From Armatimonadota bacterium (GTDB taxonomy: Bacteria > Armatimonadota > UBA10988), in NCBI GenBank assembly GCA_016235455.1, contig JACRKZ010000017.1, positions 1 to 64,000 of the forward strand: a stretch of DNA of 64,000 nucleotides. Direction: 5' to 3'. Made by a program: the position numbers and the translations under genes. Positions 51,559 through 59,522 of the stretch are shown in pieces. Numbering within the stretch: the stretch's first letter is position 1; each line of letters opens with the position of its first letter. Under the pieces are notes generated by a model that saw only the letters and a program-made list of their open reading frames with translations, ran no database searches and was not told the origin of the DNA.

Positions 51559-51591
51559 TGCCTACCTCACTGGGGACTACTGGACCAAGGC

Positions 51592-51620
51592 ATCTTAGCA
51601 CCGCATTCGCCTTCGGGCAA
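51592..51620 (-). promoter_or_regulatory. probable purF promoter
   Basis: On the minus strand there is a -35 TTGCCC (51620-51615), a 17-bp spacer and a -10 TAAGAT (51597-51592), 33 bases upstream of the purF start. The rest of the gap 51621-51812 shows no convincing gene, only short unsupported frames. Confidence 0.6.
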
Positions 51621-51812
51621 CCGAGGGATCATGGGCGGCGGTGAACCCGAGATGATACGAATGGTACTTCCACTCAGTATCGGCGCCGCCAGTGGCGGAC
51701 CCCCACTGGTTCGGGCTGGTCGACACAAGGGCAGGCCCTGGCGACAGCCGATGGCAGCGCCATTCGAGGAGACACGGAACAGGCGACCGCGCGCCACTCG
51801 ATCGCCGGCTGT

Positions 51813-52820
51813 TCAGCGCGCCACCGGCGTCAGAATCCCCAGCCGCCACGGGATCGCGCCATAGCCGACCCCCGCCTTCTCCGCCTGCGTCGCGCCCTGG
51901 AACAGCAACCGCCAGTCGCTCGGGTCGACGGTCAGCGTCTCGTCATTGCCGGCCCGTAGCAGCTCGGCATGGCTGATATTGTCGGTCCAGGCGGTAACAC
52001 CCGCCGCCGGCCTGGCGTTGCGCGCACCGGCCAGCGGCTTGGCCTCGCTGTCGGCCACCGGCGTCCAGTCGCCGTCCAGCCGGTCGGCGACATAGGCCTT
52101 GTAGTAACGCCGCCCGCCGGGGTTGGCCTCGATGATCGTCAGCCATTGCTCGCGCCCGGCCAGGCGATAGGTGTGCGAGGCCTCGAAGATGTCGCCCCAG
52201 AGCGCCAGCTTGAGGTCGCCCCAGCCACGAGGGAACTGGTCAAGCGGAGTCGACAGCCGCCACATCTTGCCGTTGTCCGTGGTGTAGAACAGGTACATCT
52301 TCTGGCTGTCGGCGATCATCCAGTAGTCCAGGCCACCCTCGATCCGCGGATCGGCCGGTCCGCCGTCGAGCGCCGGCGCAGCCTTGGTCCAGGATTGGGG
52401 ATCGGCGATGTCCTTGGTGGTCGAGTAAGCCACCCACATCTTCTTGGCGCCCGGCACACCCATCTGGTAAATCAGGTACCACAGCCCGTGCGGCCGGTGG
52501 AAGAACACCTGTGGCGCACAGAAGTACTTGCTGTCGCACACCGTCAGCACGGTGCGCGGCGCCTGGTCGGCATCTTCCCAGCGCGCGAACGAGCTGTACT
52601 CGGTGATCGTGCGGTCGGCGCATTTGATGGTCATGAACAGGTGCCAGCGGCCCTCATGGAAGACCACGGTCGGGTCCTTCTGTGCATGCGAGGGCAGGAG
52701 TTCGCGCGGCTCGGGTCGCACCAGCGGCGCGGTGTACTCCCATGCGGCGGGTAGCGCCAGCGGCTCGTTGGCCGCCATGGCACTGGTGGCCATCAGCAGC
52801 AGGGCGCTCAGGCTCGTCAT
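51813..52820 (-). CDS. exported GH62 alpha-L-arabinofuranosidase
   Basis: A 335-residue enzyme that removes arabinose side chains from arabinoxylan. The signal peptide is MTSLSALLLMATSAMAA. The five-bladed propeller has QKDPTVVFHEGRWHLFM (catalytic base D49), YFCAPQVFFHRPHGLWYLIYQ, GGLDYWMI (D165, pKa modulator), MYLFYTTDNGKMWR, GDIFEASHTY (acid E213), and WTDNISHAELLR. I chose the second ATG (52820), six bases after GGGGAG; the first ATG abuts that site. It is divergent from the porin gene. Confidence 0.92.
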   Translation of the reverse strand: MTSLSALLLMATSAMAANEPLALPAAWEYTAPLVRPEPRELLPSHAQKDPTVVFHEGRWHLFMTIKCADRTITEYSSFARWEDADQAPRTVLTVCDSKYFCAPQVFFHRPHGLWYLIYQMGVPGAKKMWVAYSTTKDIADPQSWTKAAPALDGGPADPRIEGGLDYWMIADSQKMYLFYTTDNGKMWRLSTPLDQFPRGWGDLKLALWGDIFEASHTYRLAGREQWLTIIEANPGGRRYYKAYVADRLDGDWTPVADSEAKPLAGARNARPAAGVTAWTDNISHAELLRAGNDETLTVDPSDWRLLFQGATQAEKAGVGYGAIPWRLGILTPVAR

Positions 52821-52932
52821 CGTCATCTCCCCACGGTCAACACCCAGAGCGTGGCATAGCCTGCGACGCGGCGCAACTCCTCGGGGCGGAACCGCTCTGG
52901 TCGCGGCGTGTCCAAGCGCCTGGGAGCAGACG

Positions 52933-53619
52933 ATGCGCGGGTGTTGGTTGCACTGGCTGGTAGCGGCGGCGGTGGTGGGCGCGATGCCCGCGGCGGCGAG
53001 TTCGCGGTTCGATCTGACCAGCGACTTCGTCTCGGACTACGTCTTCCGCGGCGCCAACCAGCGGCAGGGCGCGTCCATCCAGACGTCACTGAGCTACGGC
53101 CTGTACGACACGCTGACCGCCTCGCTGTGGACCAATCTGCGGCTCGAAGGCGCCATGGCGCTGAGCGAGACGGACTACGACCTGCGCTGGACCTACCTGA
53201 GCGCGTCGCGCGCCAAGTTCACCGTGGGCGCCACCTATTTCGACCGCAACAGCGCCCTGCTCGGCCGCGAGACCGCCGAAGCCTACGCTGGCGTGGAGAT
53301 GCACATTCCCGGCCGGCCGAGCCTGTATCTCTACTACGACTGGCTGCGCAACCCCGGCCTCTATGCCGAGGCCAGCGTCGGCCATCGCTTCCTGCTACCC
53401 GGCTACAAAGGCACCGTCGACCTGTCCGCCGCGGTCGGCCTCGACAGCGGCCGCACCAACGGCTTTCAGGCCGGCCGCCTGAGCGTCAGCGTGACCCGCC
53501 TGCTCGGCGACTGGCGCATCTCGCCCGGCGTCGACCTGTGGTTCCCCTCCAACGCCGTCGAGCCGACCGTCCACAGCTTCCAGCCAGTGTTCCGCTTCAC
53601 GGCCTCGCGGTCGTTCTAG
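52933..53619 (+). CDS. TorF-like outer-membrane porin
   Basis: A 228-residue beta-barrel. The signal peptide is MRGCWLHWLVAAAVVGAMPAAA. It then reads FDLTSDFVSDYVFRGANQRQGASIQTSL, YGLYDTLTASLWTNLRL and DYDLRWTYLSA, with alternating strands and a C-terminal phenylalanine (FRFTASRSF). This is the pattern of the TorF/Gcw_chp putative porins. The ATG at 52933 has GGGAG upstream; a longer frame upstream is antisense to GH62 and rejected. It may carry oligosaccharides across the outer membrane for the neighbouring enzymes (inference). Confidence 0.82.
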   Translation: MRGCWLHWLVAAAVVGAMPAAASSRFDLTSDFVSDYVFRGANQRQGASIQTSLSYGLYDTLTASLWTNLRLEGAMALSETDYDLRWTYLSASRAKFTVGATYFDRNSALLGRETAEAYAGVEMHIPGRPSLYLYYDWLRNPGLYAEASVGHRFLLPGYKGTVDLSAAVGLDSGRTNGFQAGRLSVSVTRLLGDWRISPGVDLWFPSNAVEPTVHSFQPVFRFTASRSF

Positions 53620-53630
53620 CCACAGAGCGC

Positions 53631-53727
53631 AGATCCACAGATTACGCAGATTACACAGATTGAACGGCGCGATCCGGCCCGATGGCGGATCAGTCCCATC
53701 TGTGTAATCTGCGTAATCTGTGGATCT
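53631..53727. repeat. dispersed inverted repeat, copy 4 (perfect 30-bp arms)
   Basis: Bases 53631-53660 are the exact reverse complement of 53698-53727, around a 37-bp loop. The arms contain GATCCACAGATTACGCAGAT and its continuation. It lies between the convergent stops of the porin and the UroD-like gene, so it may also act as a bidirectional terminator. It is the cleanest copy of the family also seen at 16889, 31837 and 42029. Confidence 0.93.
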
Positions 53728-53731
53728 TTGC

Positions 53732-54898
53732 TCACACGAACCGCGCGGGATCGATGGGGTAGACGCCCCATTCGTCCCGGCAGCGCTTCATCTCCAGGAT
53801 GTTCTCCGCGCGCGCGTCGACCGCCAGTGAGTGCGTGGAGCCCATGATGTAGCCACCGCCGGGCGCCGCGTGCTCGAAGGCGTAGCGGGCGTCGTTGCGG
53901 ATCTCGTCCTGGCTGCCCAGGATGATGTGCTCGTGCCAGATGCCACCCCACAGGCAGAGACGGTCGCCCACGCGCTCCTTGAGCCGCTTCAGGTCCATGC
54001 CGGCCGTGGCCTGGATGGCCTCGTAGGCATCGTAGATGTCGGCCAGGTCGTCGATGATCGGCCAGGTGTGCCCGCAGCAGTGCTTGAGCACCCACAGCCC
54101 ATGGCGGTGCGCCTCCTCGACATGCGCCTGGTGCCAGGGCCGGACCATGCGCCGGTAGATCTCCGGACTGGCCATGAGCCCCGTGTTGCTGCCCAGGTCG
54201 CCACACGGCATGATGCCGTCGACGCCCAGCGCGGCATAGAGCTGCACCTCGCGCACGATGCGCTTGCCCTGCAGCTCGCCCAGCTTCTCGCAGATCTCGG
54301 GGTAGAGGACCAGGTTCATCCACTGGTCCTCCTCGGTCGCCCCGAAGCCGGGGAAGCCGACATCGCCCACGGTGACCATGACAAAGTGGGTGTCCTTCAT
54401 CTCGGCCACGGCGTGCCGCACCAGCTCCCACTGCGATGCATTGGGGTCTGGCAGCGGCTCGGCGTCCAGGCGGTCGATGGCTTCCTGGATGCCTTCGACC
54501 GTGGGCGGCTTGTACGCATCGACATTGCGCTTGAGCGGCATCAGATCGTGCGTGGTGGAGGAGACGCGGTAGACGTTGCCGCCGCCGTCGCGGTAGGTGA
54601 CATCGTCGACCTTCTCCAGCGGTGCTGGGTGATAGCCCTCGGGCGGCACGCCGCCGACAAAGCAGATGTCCATCTCCAGCGCACGCACCAGGTCGAGCCG
54701 GTCGCGCTTGTAGCTGGCCACCACCTCGTCACGCCGGCCGTCCCACAGCGCCTGGGTCTCGCGCATCTTGGCCTGGACGAAGGTCTCCCGGCCGAGGATG
54801 TCCTCGTAGACGTTGTAGTCGATGGAGTGCTCGCCCCAGGGGATGCGGTCCGGCTCACGGTGCTCCAGGGCCGCGATGACCCGCTCGCGTGGCAACAT
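53732..54898 (-). CDS. UroD-like (uroporphyrinogen decarboxylase-fold) methyltransferase-type protein
   Basis: A 388-residue TIM-barrel protein. The family start RERVIAALEHREPDRIPWGE is followed by GDVGFPGFGATEEDQWMN, DGIMPCGDLGSNTGLMASPEIYRR, VLKHCCGHTWPIIDDLADI and LCLWGGIWHEHII. Such proteins outside haem synthesis are mostly corrinoid-dependent methyltransferases or unknown. The HxC-type zinc ligands are suggested by KHCCGH. I chose ATG 54898 because AGGAAGG precedes it. It is 14 bases downstream of GH130 on the same strand. Confidence 0.87.
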   Translation of the reverse strand: MLPRERVIAALEHREPDRIPWGEHSIDYNVYEDILGRETFVQAKMRETQALWDGRRDEVVASYKRDRLDLVRALEMDICFVGGVPPEGYHPAPLEKVDDVTYRDGGGNVYRVSSTTHDLMPLKRNVDAYKPPTVEGIQEAIDRLDAEPLPDPNASQWELVRHAVAEMKDTHFVMVTVGDVGFPGFGATEEDQWMNLVLYPEICEKLGELQGKRIVREVQLYAALGVDGIMPCGDLGSNTGLMASPEIYRRMVRPWHQAHVEEAHRHGLWVLKHCCGHTWPIIDDLADIYDAYEAIQATAGMDLKRLKERVGDRLCLWGGIWHEHIILGSQDEIRNDARYAFEHAAPGGGYIMGSTHSLAVDARAENILEMKRCRDEWGVYPIDPARFV

Positions 54899-54912
54899 GG
54901 CGCTGGTCCTTC

Positions 54913-55890
54913 CTAGAGAGCGTTGGCCTTGGTCCATTCCAGCAGCTCATCGACCTGGGCAAACGCCAGGCCGGTGACCGTGTCGGCCGCGCCATAGTAG
55001 ATGGCCAGCCGGCCGGTGGGCGCGTCGCACAGCGCGGCGCAGGGGAACCAGACGTTGGGCACGTCACCCACGCACTCGTAGGAGGTCTGCGGGCTGGCGA
55101 TGTACGGTGCGCCGCGGTACAGCACTTTCCAGGGCTCATCGAGGTCGAGGATGGCGCAGCCGGCCGAGTAGACGAAGCCGTTGCAGCTGTTGAGCACGCC
55201 GTGGTAGATGAGCAGCCAGCCTTCGCTGGTCTCGATGGGGATGGGGCCGGCGCCGATCTTGGTGCTCTGCCAGCCGCCGCTGGGCCGCATGACGAAGCGG
55301 TGCTTGCCCCAGTGGGCCATGTCGGGGCTCTCGGAGTAGTAGATGTCGCCAAAGGGCGTGTGGCCGTTGTCGCTGGGGCGGCTGAGCATGGCCCATTTGC
55401 CGTTGATCCGGCGCGGGAACAGCACGCCGTTGCGGTTGAACGGCAGGTAGGCGTTCTCCAACTGGTAGAACGTCTCGAAATCGTAGGTGTAGCCCACGCC
55501 GATGGTCGGGCCGTGGTAGCCATTGCACCAGGTCACCCAGTAGCGGTCCTCGATCCACACCACGCGGGGATCGTAGCCGTACTCCCAGTTGCCGATCTCG
55601 GGGTCGTCGCAGACGAACTTGATGCGCTCGGGCGACAGCGTCCAGTTGATGCCGTCGTCGCTGCGGCCCGAGTGCAGCTGCATGGCGCGGCGCTTGTCGT
55701 CGCAGCGGAAGACGCCGGCGAACTTGCCCTCATAGGCCACGGCGGCCGAGTTGAAGATGCTGTTGCTGCAGGGGATCAGGTCGCGCGGGATGATCGGGTT
55801 GCCGCTGTAACGCCAGCACGGATCCAGGCAGCCCGCGGGCTTATCTTCCCAGGGCATGTTGGGGATGGCCTGGCCAATGGCTTTGCTCAT
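54913..55890 (-). CDS. GH130-family beta-mannoside phosphorylase/hydrolase
   Basis: A 325-residue five-bladed propeller enzyme. Motifs are [63 protein letters not shown] (probable proton-donor Asp), [21 protein letters not shown] and [12 protein letters not shown]. The family phosphorolyses beta-1,4- or 1,2-mannosides. There is no signal peptide, so it is intracellular. AAGGAGG lies six bases before the ATG. It is likely in an operon with the UroD-like gene downstream and near GH62 and a porin. Confidence 0.93.
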   Translation of the reverse strand: MSKAIGQAIPNMPWEDKPAGCLDPCWRYSGNPIIPRDLIPCSNSIFNSAAVAYEGKFAGVFRCDDKRRAMQLHSGRSDDGINWTLSPERIKFVCDDPEIGNWEYGYDPRVVWIEDRYWVTWCNGYHGPTIGVGYTYDFETFYQLENAYLPFNRNGVLFPRRINGKWAMLSRPSDNGHTPFGDIYYSESPDMAHWGKHRFVMRPSGGWQSTKIGAGPIPIETSEGWLLIYHGVLNSCNGFVYSAGCAILDLDEPWKVLYRGAPYIASPQTSYECVGDVPNVWFPCAALCDAPTGRLAIYYGAADTVTGLAFAQVDELLEWTKANAL

Positions 55891-55972
55891 GAGACGCCTC
55901 CTTGCTCAGAGGCGCAGGCTTCGCCACGGGCCGGAAGGGTCCTTCACGGGGGCGCGGGCTGTCGCTGGAGGC

Positions 55973-56380
55973 CTACAGGTCGAACGATCCGACGCGGCTG
56001 ACCTGGCCGGTCTGATGGTCGTAGCGTAGGATGGCGCAGCGGCCGTTGGCCGTGCCGGCGGCAAACCAGGTGGCACCGTCGGTCTGGCGCAGCACGCCGA
56101 AGCTGGGCGTCTTGGACACCGGGATGTCGACGCCCTCGACCTTGACCGACGGCAGGCTCTGCACCTTGACCGGCAGGTCGCCCTGGTCATAGCGGTCGAG
56201 CCGCACCTGCACGGGCCGTTCCACTTGAATGGGAATGGTGCGCTCGGCCTCGACGCGGAAGACGTTGGGCCAGTTGACATCGAGCCGATCGGCGGCCCAG
56301 GCCACGGCTGGACCGAGCATCTGGCCGAGCATGATGCCGCCGGCGACGGCGAAGAGGAGGGGACGTCGTGGGGTTGGCAT
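55973..56380 (-). CDS. small exported protein of unknown function
   Basis: A 135-residue protein. LLFAVAGGIMLGQMLGPAVAWA is a signal peptide. The mature part is short and beta-rich (TIPIQVERPVQVRLDRYDQ, LPVKVQSLPSVKVEG, GVLRQTDGATWFAAGTANGR, CAILRYDHQTGQVSRV). No family is recognised. AGGAGA lies five bases before the ATG. It precedes GH130 on the same strand by 82 bases. Confidence 0.7.
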   Translation of the reverse strand: MPTPRRPLLFAVAGGIMLGQMLGPAVAWAADRLDVNWPNVFRVEAERTIPIQVERPVQVRLDRYDQGDLPVKVQSLPSVKVEGVDIPVSKTPSFGVLRQTDGATWFAAGTANGRCAILRYDHQTGQVSRVGSFDL

Positions 56381-56485
56381 GAGGGTCTCCTGGTGCTTGG
56401 GACGGGGCTGGGTGAGGTGCTGTCAACCGAGCCGGCCGAGTCGCGTATCGGAGCGCCCGTGCGCCCGAGGTGAACCAGACCGTCC

Positions 56486-56833
56486 TCAACCTCGCGGCCG
56501 GTCCGCGATCTCGACAAGCACCTCGCCGCCAGACACGTAGGCCAGCGCCGTTGGCAGGGCCTCGGCGAAGACTGCGCGCAGCCTATCGCTGGACGTGTTC
56601 CCAATAGTGAGCCAGACCACGCTCGGCGGAGGGCCTAGACTCGCCAGAAGGTCCCGGAAGTCCGAATCTTTGGTTACGATGACCGCGTCCGCCCTGCGTG
56701 CAGCGAGGAAGATGCGTCTGTCGGACTCGTCGCGCAGACCCAGATCGCGCACCGACACACAGGCCACACCGAACTGGCCTGCGATCCAGGGCGAGAGCTT
56801 GGGCGAGAGTTGCGCGTCGAGCCACAGCGTCAT
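56486..56833 (-). CDS. PIN-like toxin (DUF5615 family)
   Basis: A 115-residue protein. It begins MTLWLDAQLSPKLSPWI, the DUF5615 start with the first PIN aspartate, then SVRDLGLRDESDRRIFLAARR, VIVTKDSDFRDLL and WLTIGNTSSDRL. DUF5615 proteins are predicted Mg-dependent RNases in toxin-antitoxin pairs. The ATG overlaps the DUF433 stop as ATGA, so it is coupled to its antitoxin. Confidence 0.87.
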   Translation of the reverse strand: MTLWLDAQLSPKLSPWIAGQFGVACVSVRDLGLRDESDRRIFLAARRADAVIVTKDSDFRDLLASLGPPPSVVWLTIGNTSSDRLRAVFAEALPTALAYVSGGEVLVEIADRPRG

Positions 56834-57054
56834 GCGGCGACCACCGGATGGCCGGTAAGCCTGGCCGCATAAGCAAGGCAAGCTACGAGGTCGTCGAGTT
56901 CGAGGTCGGGCATCTCATCAACGATCTGCTCAGGCGATAGTCCGGCGGCGAACAGGTCCAGCACATCCTGCACTCGAATGCGCATGCCTCGCACACACGG
57001 CCTGCCTCCGCACTGCTCCGAATCAACCGTGATGCGCTCGCTGACGTACTTCAT
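56830..57054 (-). CDS. DUF433-family antitoxin
   Basis: A 74-residue helix-turn-helix protein: RITVDSEQCGGRPCVRGMRIRV, VLDLFAAGLSPEQIVDEMPDLELDDLVACLAYA. These are standard DUF433 features. It is immediately upstream of, and overlapping, the DUF5615 toxin gene, the common order for this toxin-antitoxin type. Confidence 0.88.
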   Translation of the reverse strand: MKYVSERITVDSEQCGGRPCVRGMRIRVQDVLDLFAAGLSPEQIVDEMPDLELDDLVACLAYAARLTGHPVVAA

Positions 57055-57108
57055 CGCAGGCCCTCTATAGGAGCAGGATGGCAGCGCGAGAGGCGCTTGT
57101 CAATCAGC

Positions 57109-58239
57109 TCACCCCCGCACACACAACACCCGGTTTAGCACGCGGATCTCATCGCCCTGCGGCCCATGCCCCGCGGCGTAGTCCGCGGGATCGCCCGATT
57201 TGGGGTCGCTGCGCTGGCAGCCGGCACCATGGGCGTTCATGCGGCCGCCGCCGAACTGCCAGGCCGACGTGCCGCGGCCGAAGCAGATGTACACGCCGTA
57301 CAGGTTCTCCTCGTGGGTGGTGCTCGTCCAGCACCAGGCCTCGGGGTCGCTGAGCCGGAACAGCGGATCGATGGCCGGGCCGCGCCGTGCCTCGTCGTCG
57401 GCGTCGGGCGCGCGGGTGTAGTCGACGATGGACTGCAACTCCTTGGCATTGGGCAGCCGCCAGTCGTCGTGGCCGGCCAGCTTCAGGCCCTCGGCGTAGG
57501 TCAGGGCATCCAGCCAGCCCATGGCCGAGCCGGCATCGGCCTGCTGCCAGGTCAGGCCCGTGGCGCGATCGGTGATGGTACCGTCGCCATTGTCATGAAA
57601 GTCGTTGCGGCCGTAGTCGGGGTTGCCGCGCACGCAGCGTACGAACAGGTGCGCGCCGTCGGCCTCGGGTCGGCCGCCGAATTGCGTGGGATAGGCCTTG
57701 ATGCGGCCGTCGGCGAAGTTGTAGCCGAAGACCGAGCGGTCGCCGGCCATGGTGCGGCCCAGGTAGCGCGTGCTCGACCAGACCTGGGCATCGATGGGCC
57801 GCACACCAGTGGACTCGTCGGGCCATTCGAAATCGAAGGCGCGCTGGCTGAGATACGGGCGGTGGCGGAAGAAGTTGCCGCGGAAGTCGACAATCGAATA
57901 CAGCTCCTTGATACTCGGCAGGCGCCAGTCGTCGTGGCCGGCGAGTTGGAGCTTGTCCGCATAGGCAAGGGCCTCATCGAGCGTCATGCGGTGCTCGTAG
58001 TCGGGCGAGGTCTGCCATGTGAGCCCGGTGTTCAGGTCGGTCGTGGTGCCGTCACCGTTGTCGTGATAGGCCGGCTGCACGCCGTTGTACTGGGCGTCCT
58101 GACCGTAGAACGCGTCGCCAGGCGCGGGCGGGGCGATGGGTCCGGCGATATCGAAACAGCGCGTCTGTCCGGTGTCCACCACGACGTACGGCAGCTTGGG
58201 CGGCTGGCTGACGGCCAGAGCAAACACGAGTGTCCACAT
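57109..58239 (-). CDS. exported protein with two DUF1566 (Lcl) domains
   Basis: A 376-residue protein. MWTLVFALAVSQPPKL is a short signal-like start. It contains a tandem duplication: NGDGTTTDLNTGLTWQ and AGHDDWRLPSIKELYSIVD in the first half, NGDGTITDRATGLTWQ and AGHDDWRLPNAKELQSIVD in the second. Each ends in a V-R-C-V-R-G or V-L-C-V-R-G motif. DUF1566 relates to the Legionella collagen-like adhesin C-terminus and is probably a surface carbohydrate- or protein-binding fold. The ATG at 58239 is preceded by GGGAGAG. Confidence 0.87.
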   Translation of the reverse strand: MWTLVFALAVSQPPKLPYVVVDTGQTRCFDIAGPIAPPAPGDAFYGQDAQYNGVQPAYHDNGDGTTTDLNTGLTWQTSPDYEHRMTLDEALAYADKLQLAGHDDWRLPSIKELYSIVDFRGNFFRHRPYLSQRAFDFEWPDESTGVRPIDAQVWSSTRYLGRTMAGDRSVFGYNFADGRIKAYPTQFGGRPEADGAHLFVRCVRGNPDYGRNDFHDNGDGTITDRATGLTWQQADAGSAMGWLDALTYAEGLKLAGHDDWRLPNAKELQSIVDYTRAPDADDEARRGPAIDPLFRLSDPEAWCWTSTTHEENLYGVYICFGRGTSAWQFGGGRMNAHGAGCQRSDPKSGDPADYAAGHGPQGDEIRVLNRVLCVRG

Positions 58240-58358
58240 GGTGTCTCTCCCGTTGAGCATGATTATGATGCGCCGAGCCAAGCACCAAACGCGCATGACG
58301 AGACTGTCACCAAGCGCGCGCGGGCAGGTCTATACTCTGGAGTCGGGAGTATGACAGG

Positions 58359-59486
58359 ATGTCGCAGCGGATTCGCGTGGGCGTGATGTTCGGTGGCCGG
58401 TCGGGCGAGCACGAGGTCTCGCTGGCCAGTGCCTACAGCGTGATGACCCATCTCGATCCCGCCCGTTTCGACGTGGTGCCCATCGGGATCGCCAAGGACG
58501 GTCGCTGGTTGGCTGGAGGCGAAGCTTGGCCGCAACTGCGCGCTGACGCGCGGATAGCGCTTGGCCCGAGTGACGCCGACGTGCCGCGCGGCTTGCTCGA
58601 CGAGACCAACGCCGGTGCGCTGACGCGCCTGCCGGGCGGTGCGCTGGAAACGCGGCCGGCGGCGGTTTTGGGCCAGATCGACGTGGTCTTCCCGGTGTTG
58701 CACGGCACCAACGGCGAGGACGGCACCATGCAGGGCTTGCTGGAACTGGCCGACCTGCCCTATGTCGGGCCGGGCGTGGCTGCTTCGGCGCTGGCCATGG
58801 ACAAGGTGCAGAGCAAGCGCGTGCTCGAATCGGCGGGCATCCCGCAGTGCGACTGGCGCGAGGTGCGCCGCTGCGACCTGGAGCGTGACCCCGAGCGGGT
58901 CCTGGCCACCTGCGCCGAGATGGGCTGGCCGGTGTTCGTCAAGCCCGCCAACCTGGGCTCCAGCGTGGGTATCAGCAAGGTGCATGGCCCCGACGAACTG
59001 CCCGCGGCGCTGGCGCTGGCGGCGCGTTTCGACCGGCGGCTCATCGTCGAGGCCGGCGTGCCGGACGCCCGCGAGATCGAAGTGGCCGTGCTGGGCAACG
59101 ACGAGCCGCAGGCCTCGGTGGCCGGCGAAGTCGTGCCCTGCGAGGAGTTCTACAGCTACGAGGCCAAATACATCAATCCCGACTCGGAGCTGATGATCCC
59201 CGCGCCGTTGTCCGAGGCGATGGCCCAGCGCATCGGCGAGTTGGCTATCGCCGCCTACCGCGCCTTGGACTTGGCCGGTCTGTCGCGGGTCGACTTCCTC
59301 GTGCCGCGCGGCACCGAGGAGATCTACCTCAACGAGGTCAACACCATTCCCGGCTTCACGCCGATCAGCATGTATCCGAAACTCTGGGCCGCCAGCGGCC
59401 TCAGCTACGATGACCTGCTGGCGCGGCTGGTGGAGCTGGCCGTCGAACGACATCGGGACAAGAGCCGGTCGGCAACGTCCATCTAG
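58359..59486 (+). CDS. ddl: D-alanine--D-alanine ligase
   Basis: An ATP-grasp enzyme making D-Ala-D-Ala for peptidoglycan (375 residues). It begins RIRVGVMFGGRSGEHEVSLASA. It has FPVLHGTNGEDGTMQGLLELADLPYVGPGV, VFVKPANLGSSVGISKV, EEFYSYEAKY (the omega-loop tyrosine that favours D-Ala over D-Lac), and YLNEVNTIPGFTPISMYP. A TATACT at 58331-58336 may be the -10, without a clear -35. It is longer than E. coli DdlB, like A-type Ddl enzymes. Confidence 0.96.
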   Translation: MSQRIRVGVMFGGRSGEHEVSLASAYSVMTHLDPARFDVVPIGIAKDGRWLAGGEAWPQLRADARIALGPSDADVPRGLLDETNAGALTRLPGGALETRPAAVLGQIDVVFPVLHGTNGEDGTMQGLLELADLPYVGPGVAASALAMDKVQSKRVLESAGIPQCDWREVRRCDLERDPERVLATCAEMGWPVFVKPANLGSSVGISKVHGPDELPAALALAARFDRRLIVEAGVPDAREIEVAVLGNDEPQASVAGEVVPCEEFYSYEAKYINPDSELMIPAPLSEAMAQRIGELAIAAYRALDLAGLSRVDFLVPRGTEEIYLNEVNTIPGFTPISMYPKLWAASGLSYDDLLARLVELAVERHRDKSRSATSI

Positions 59487-59522
59487 GGGCGTGCCGGCTG
59501 TGAGCTAGGGTTGGAGGTCGGC

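Noticed and set aside
51567..51849. Short overlapping frames between purF and GH62
   Set aside because: No ribosome site, no conserved residues and mixed composition. The region also holds a plausible purF promoter.
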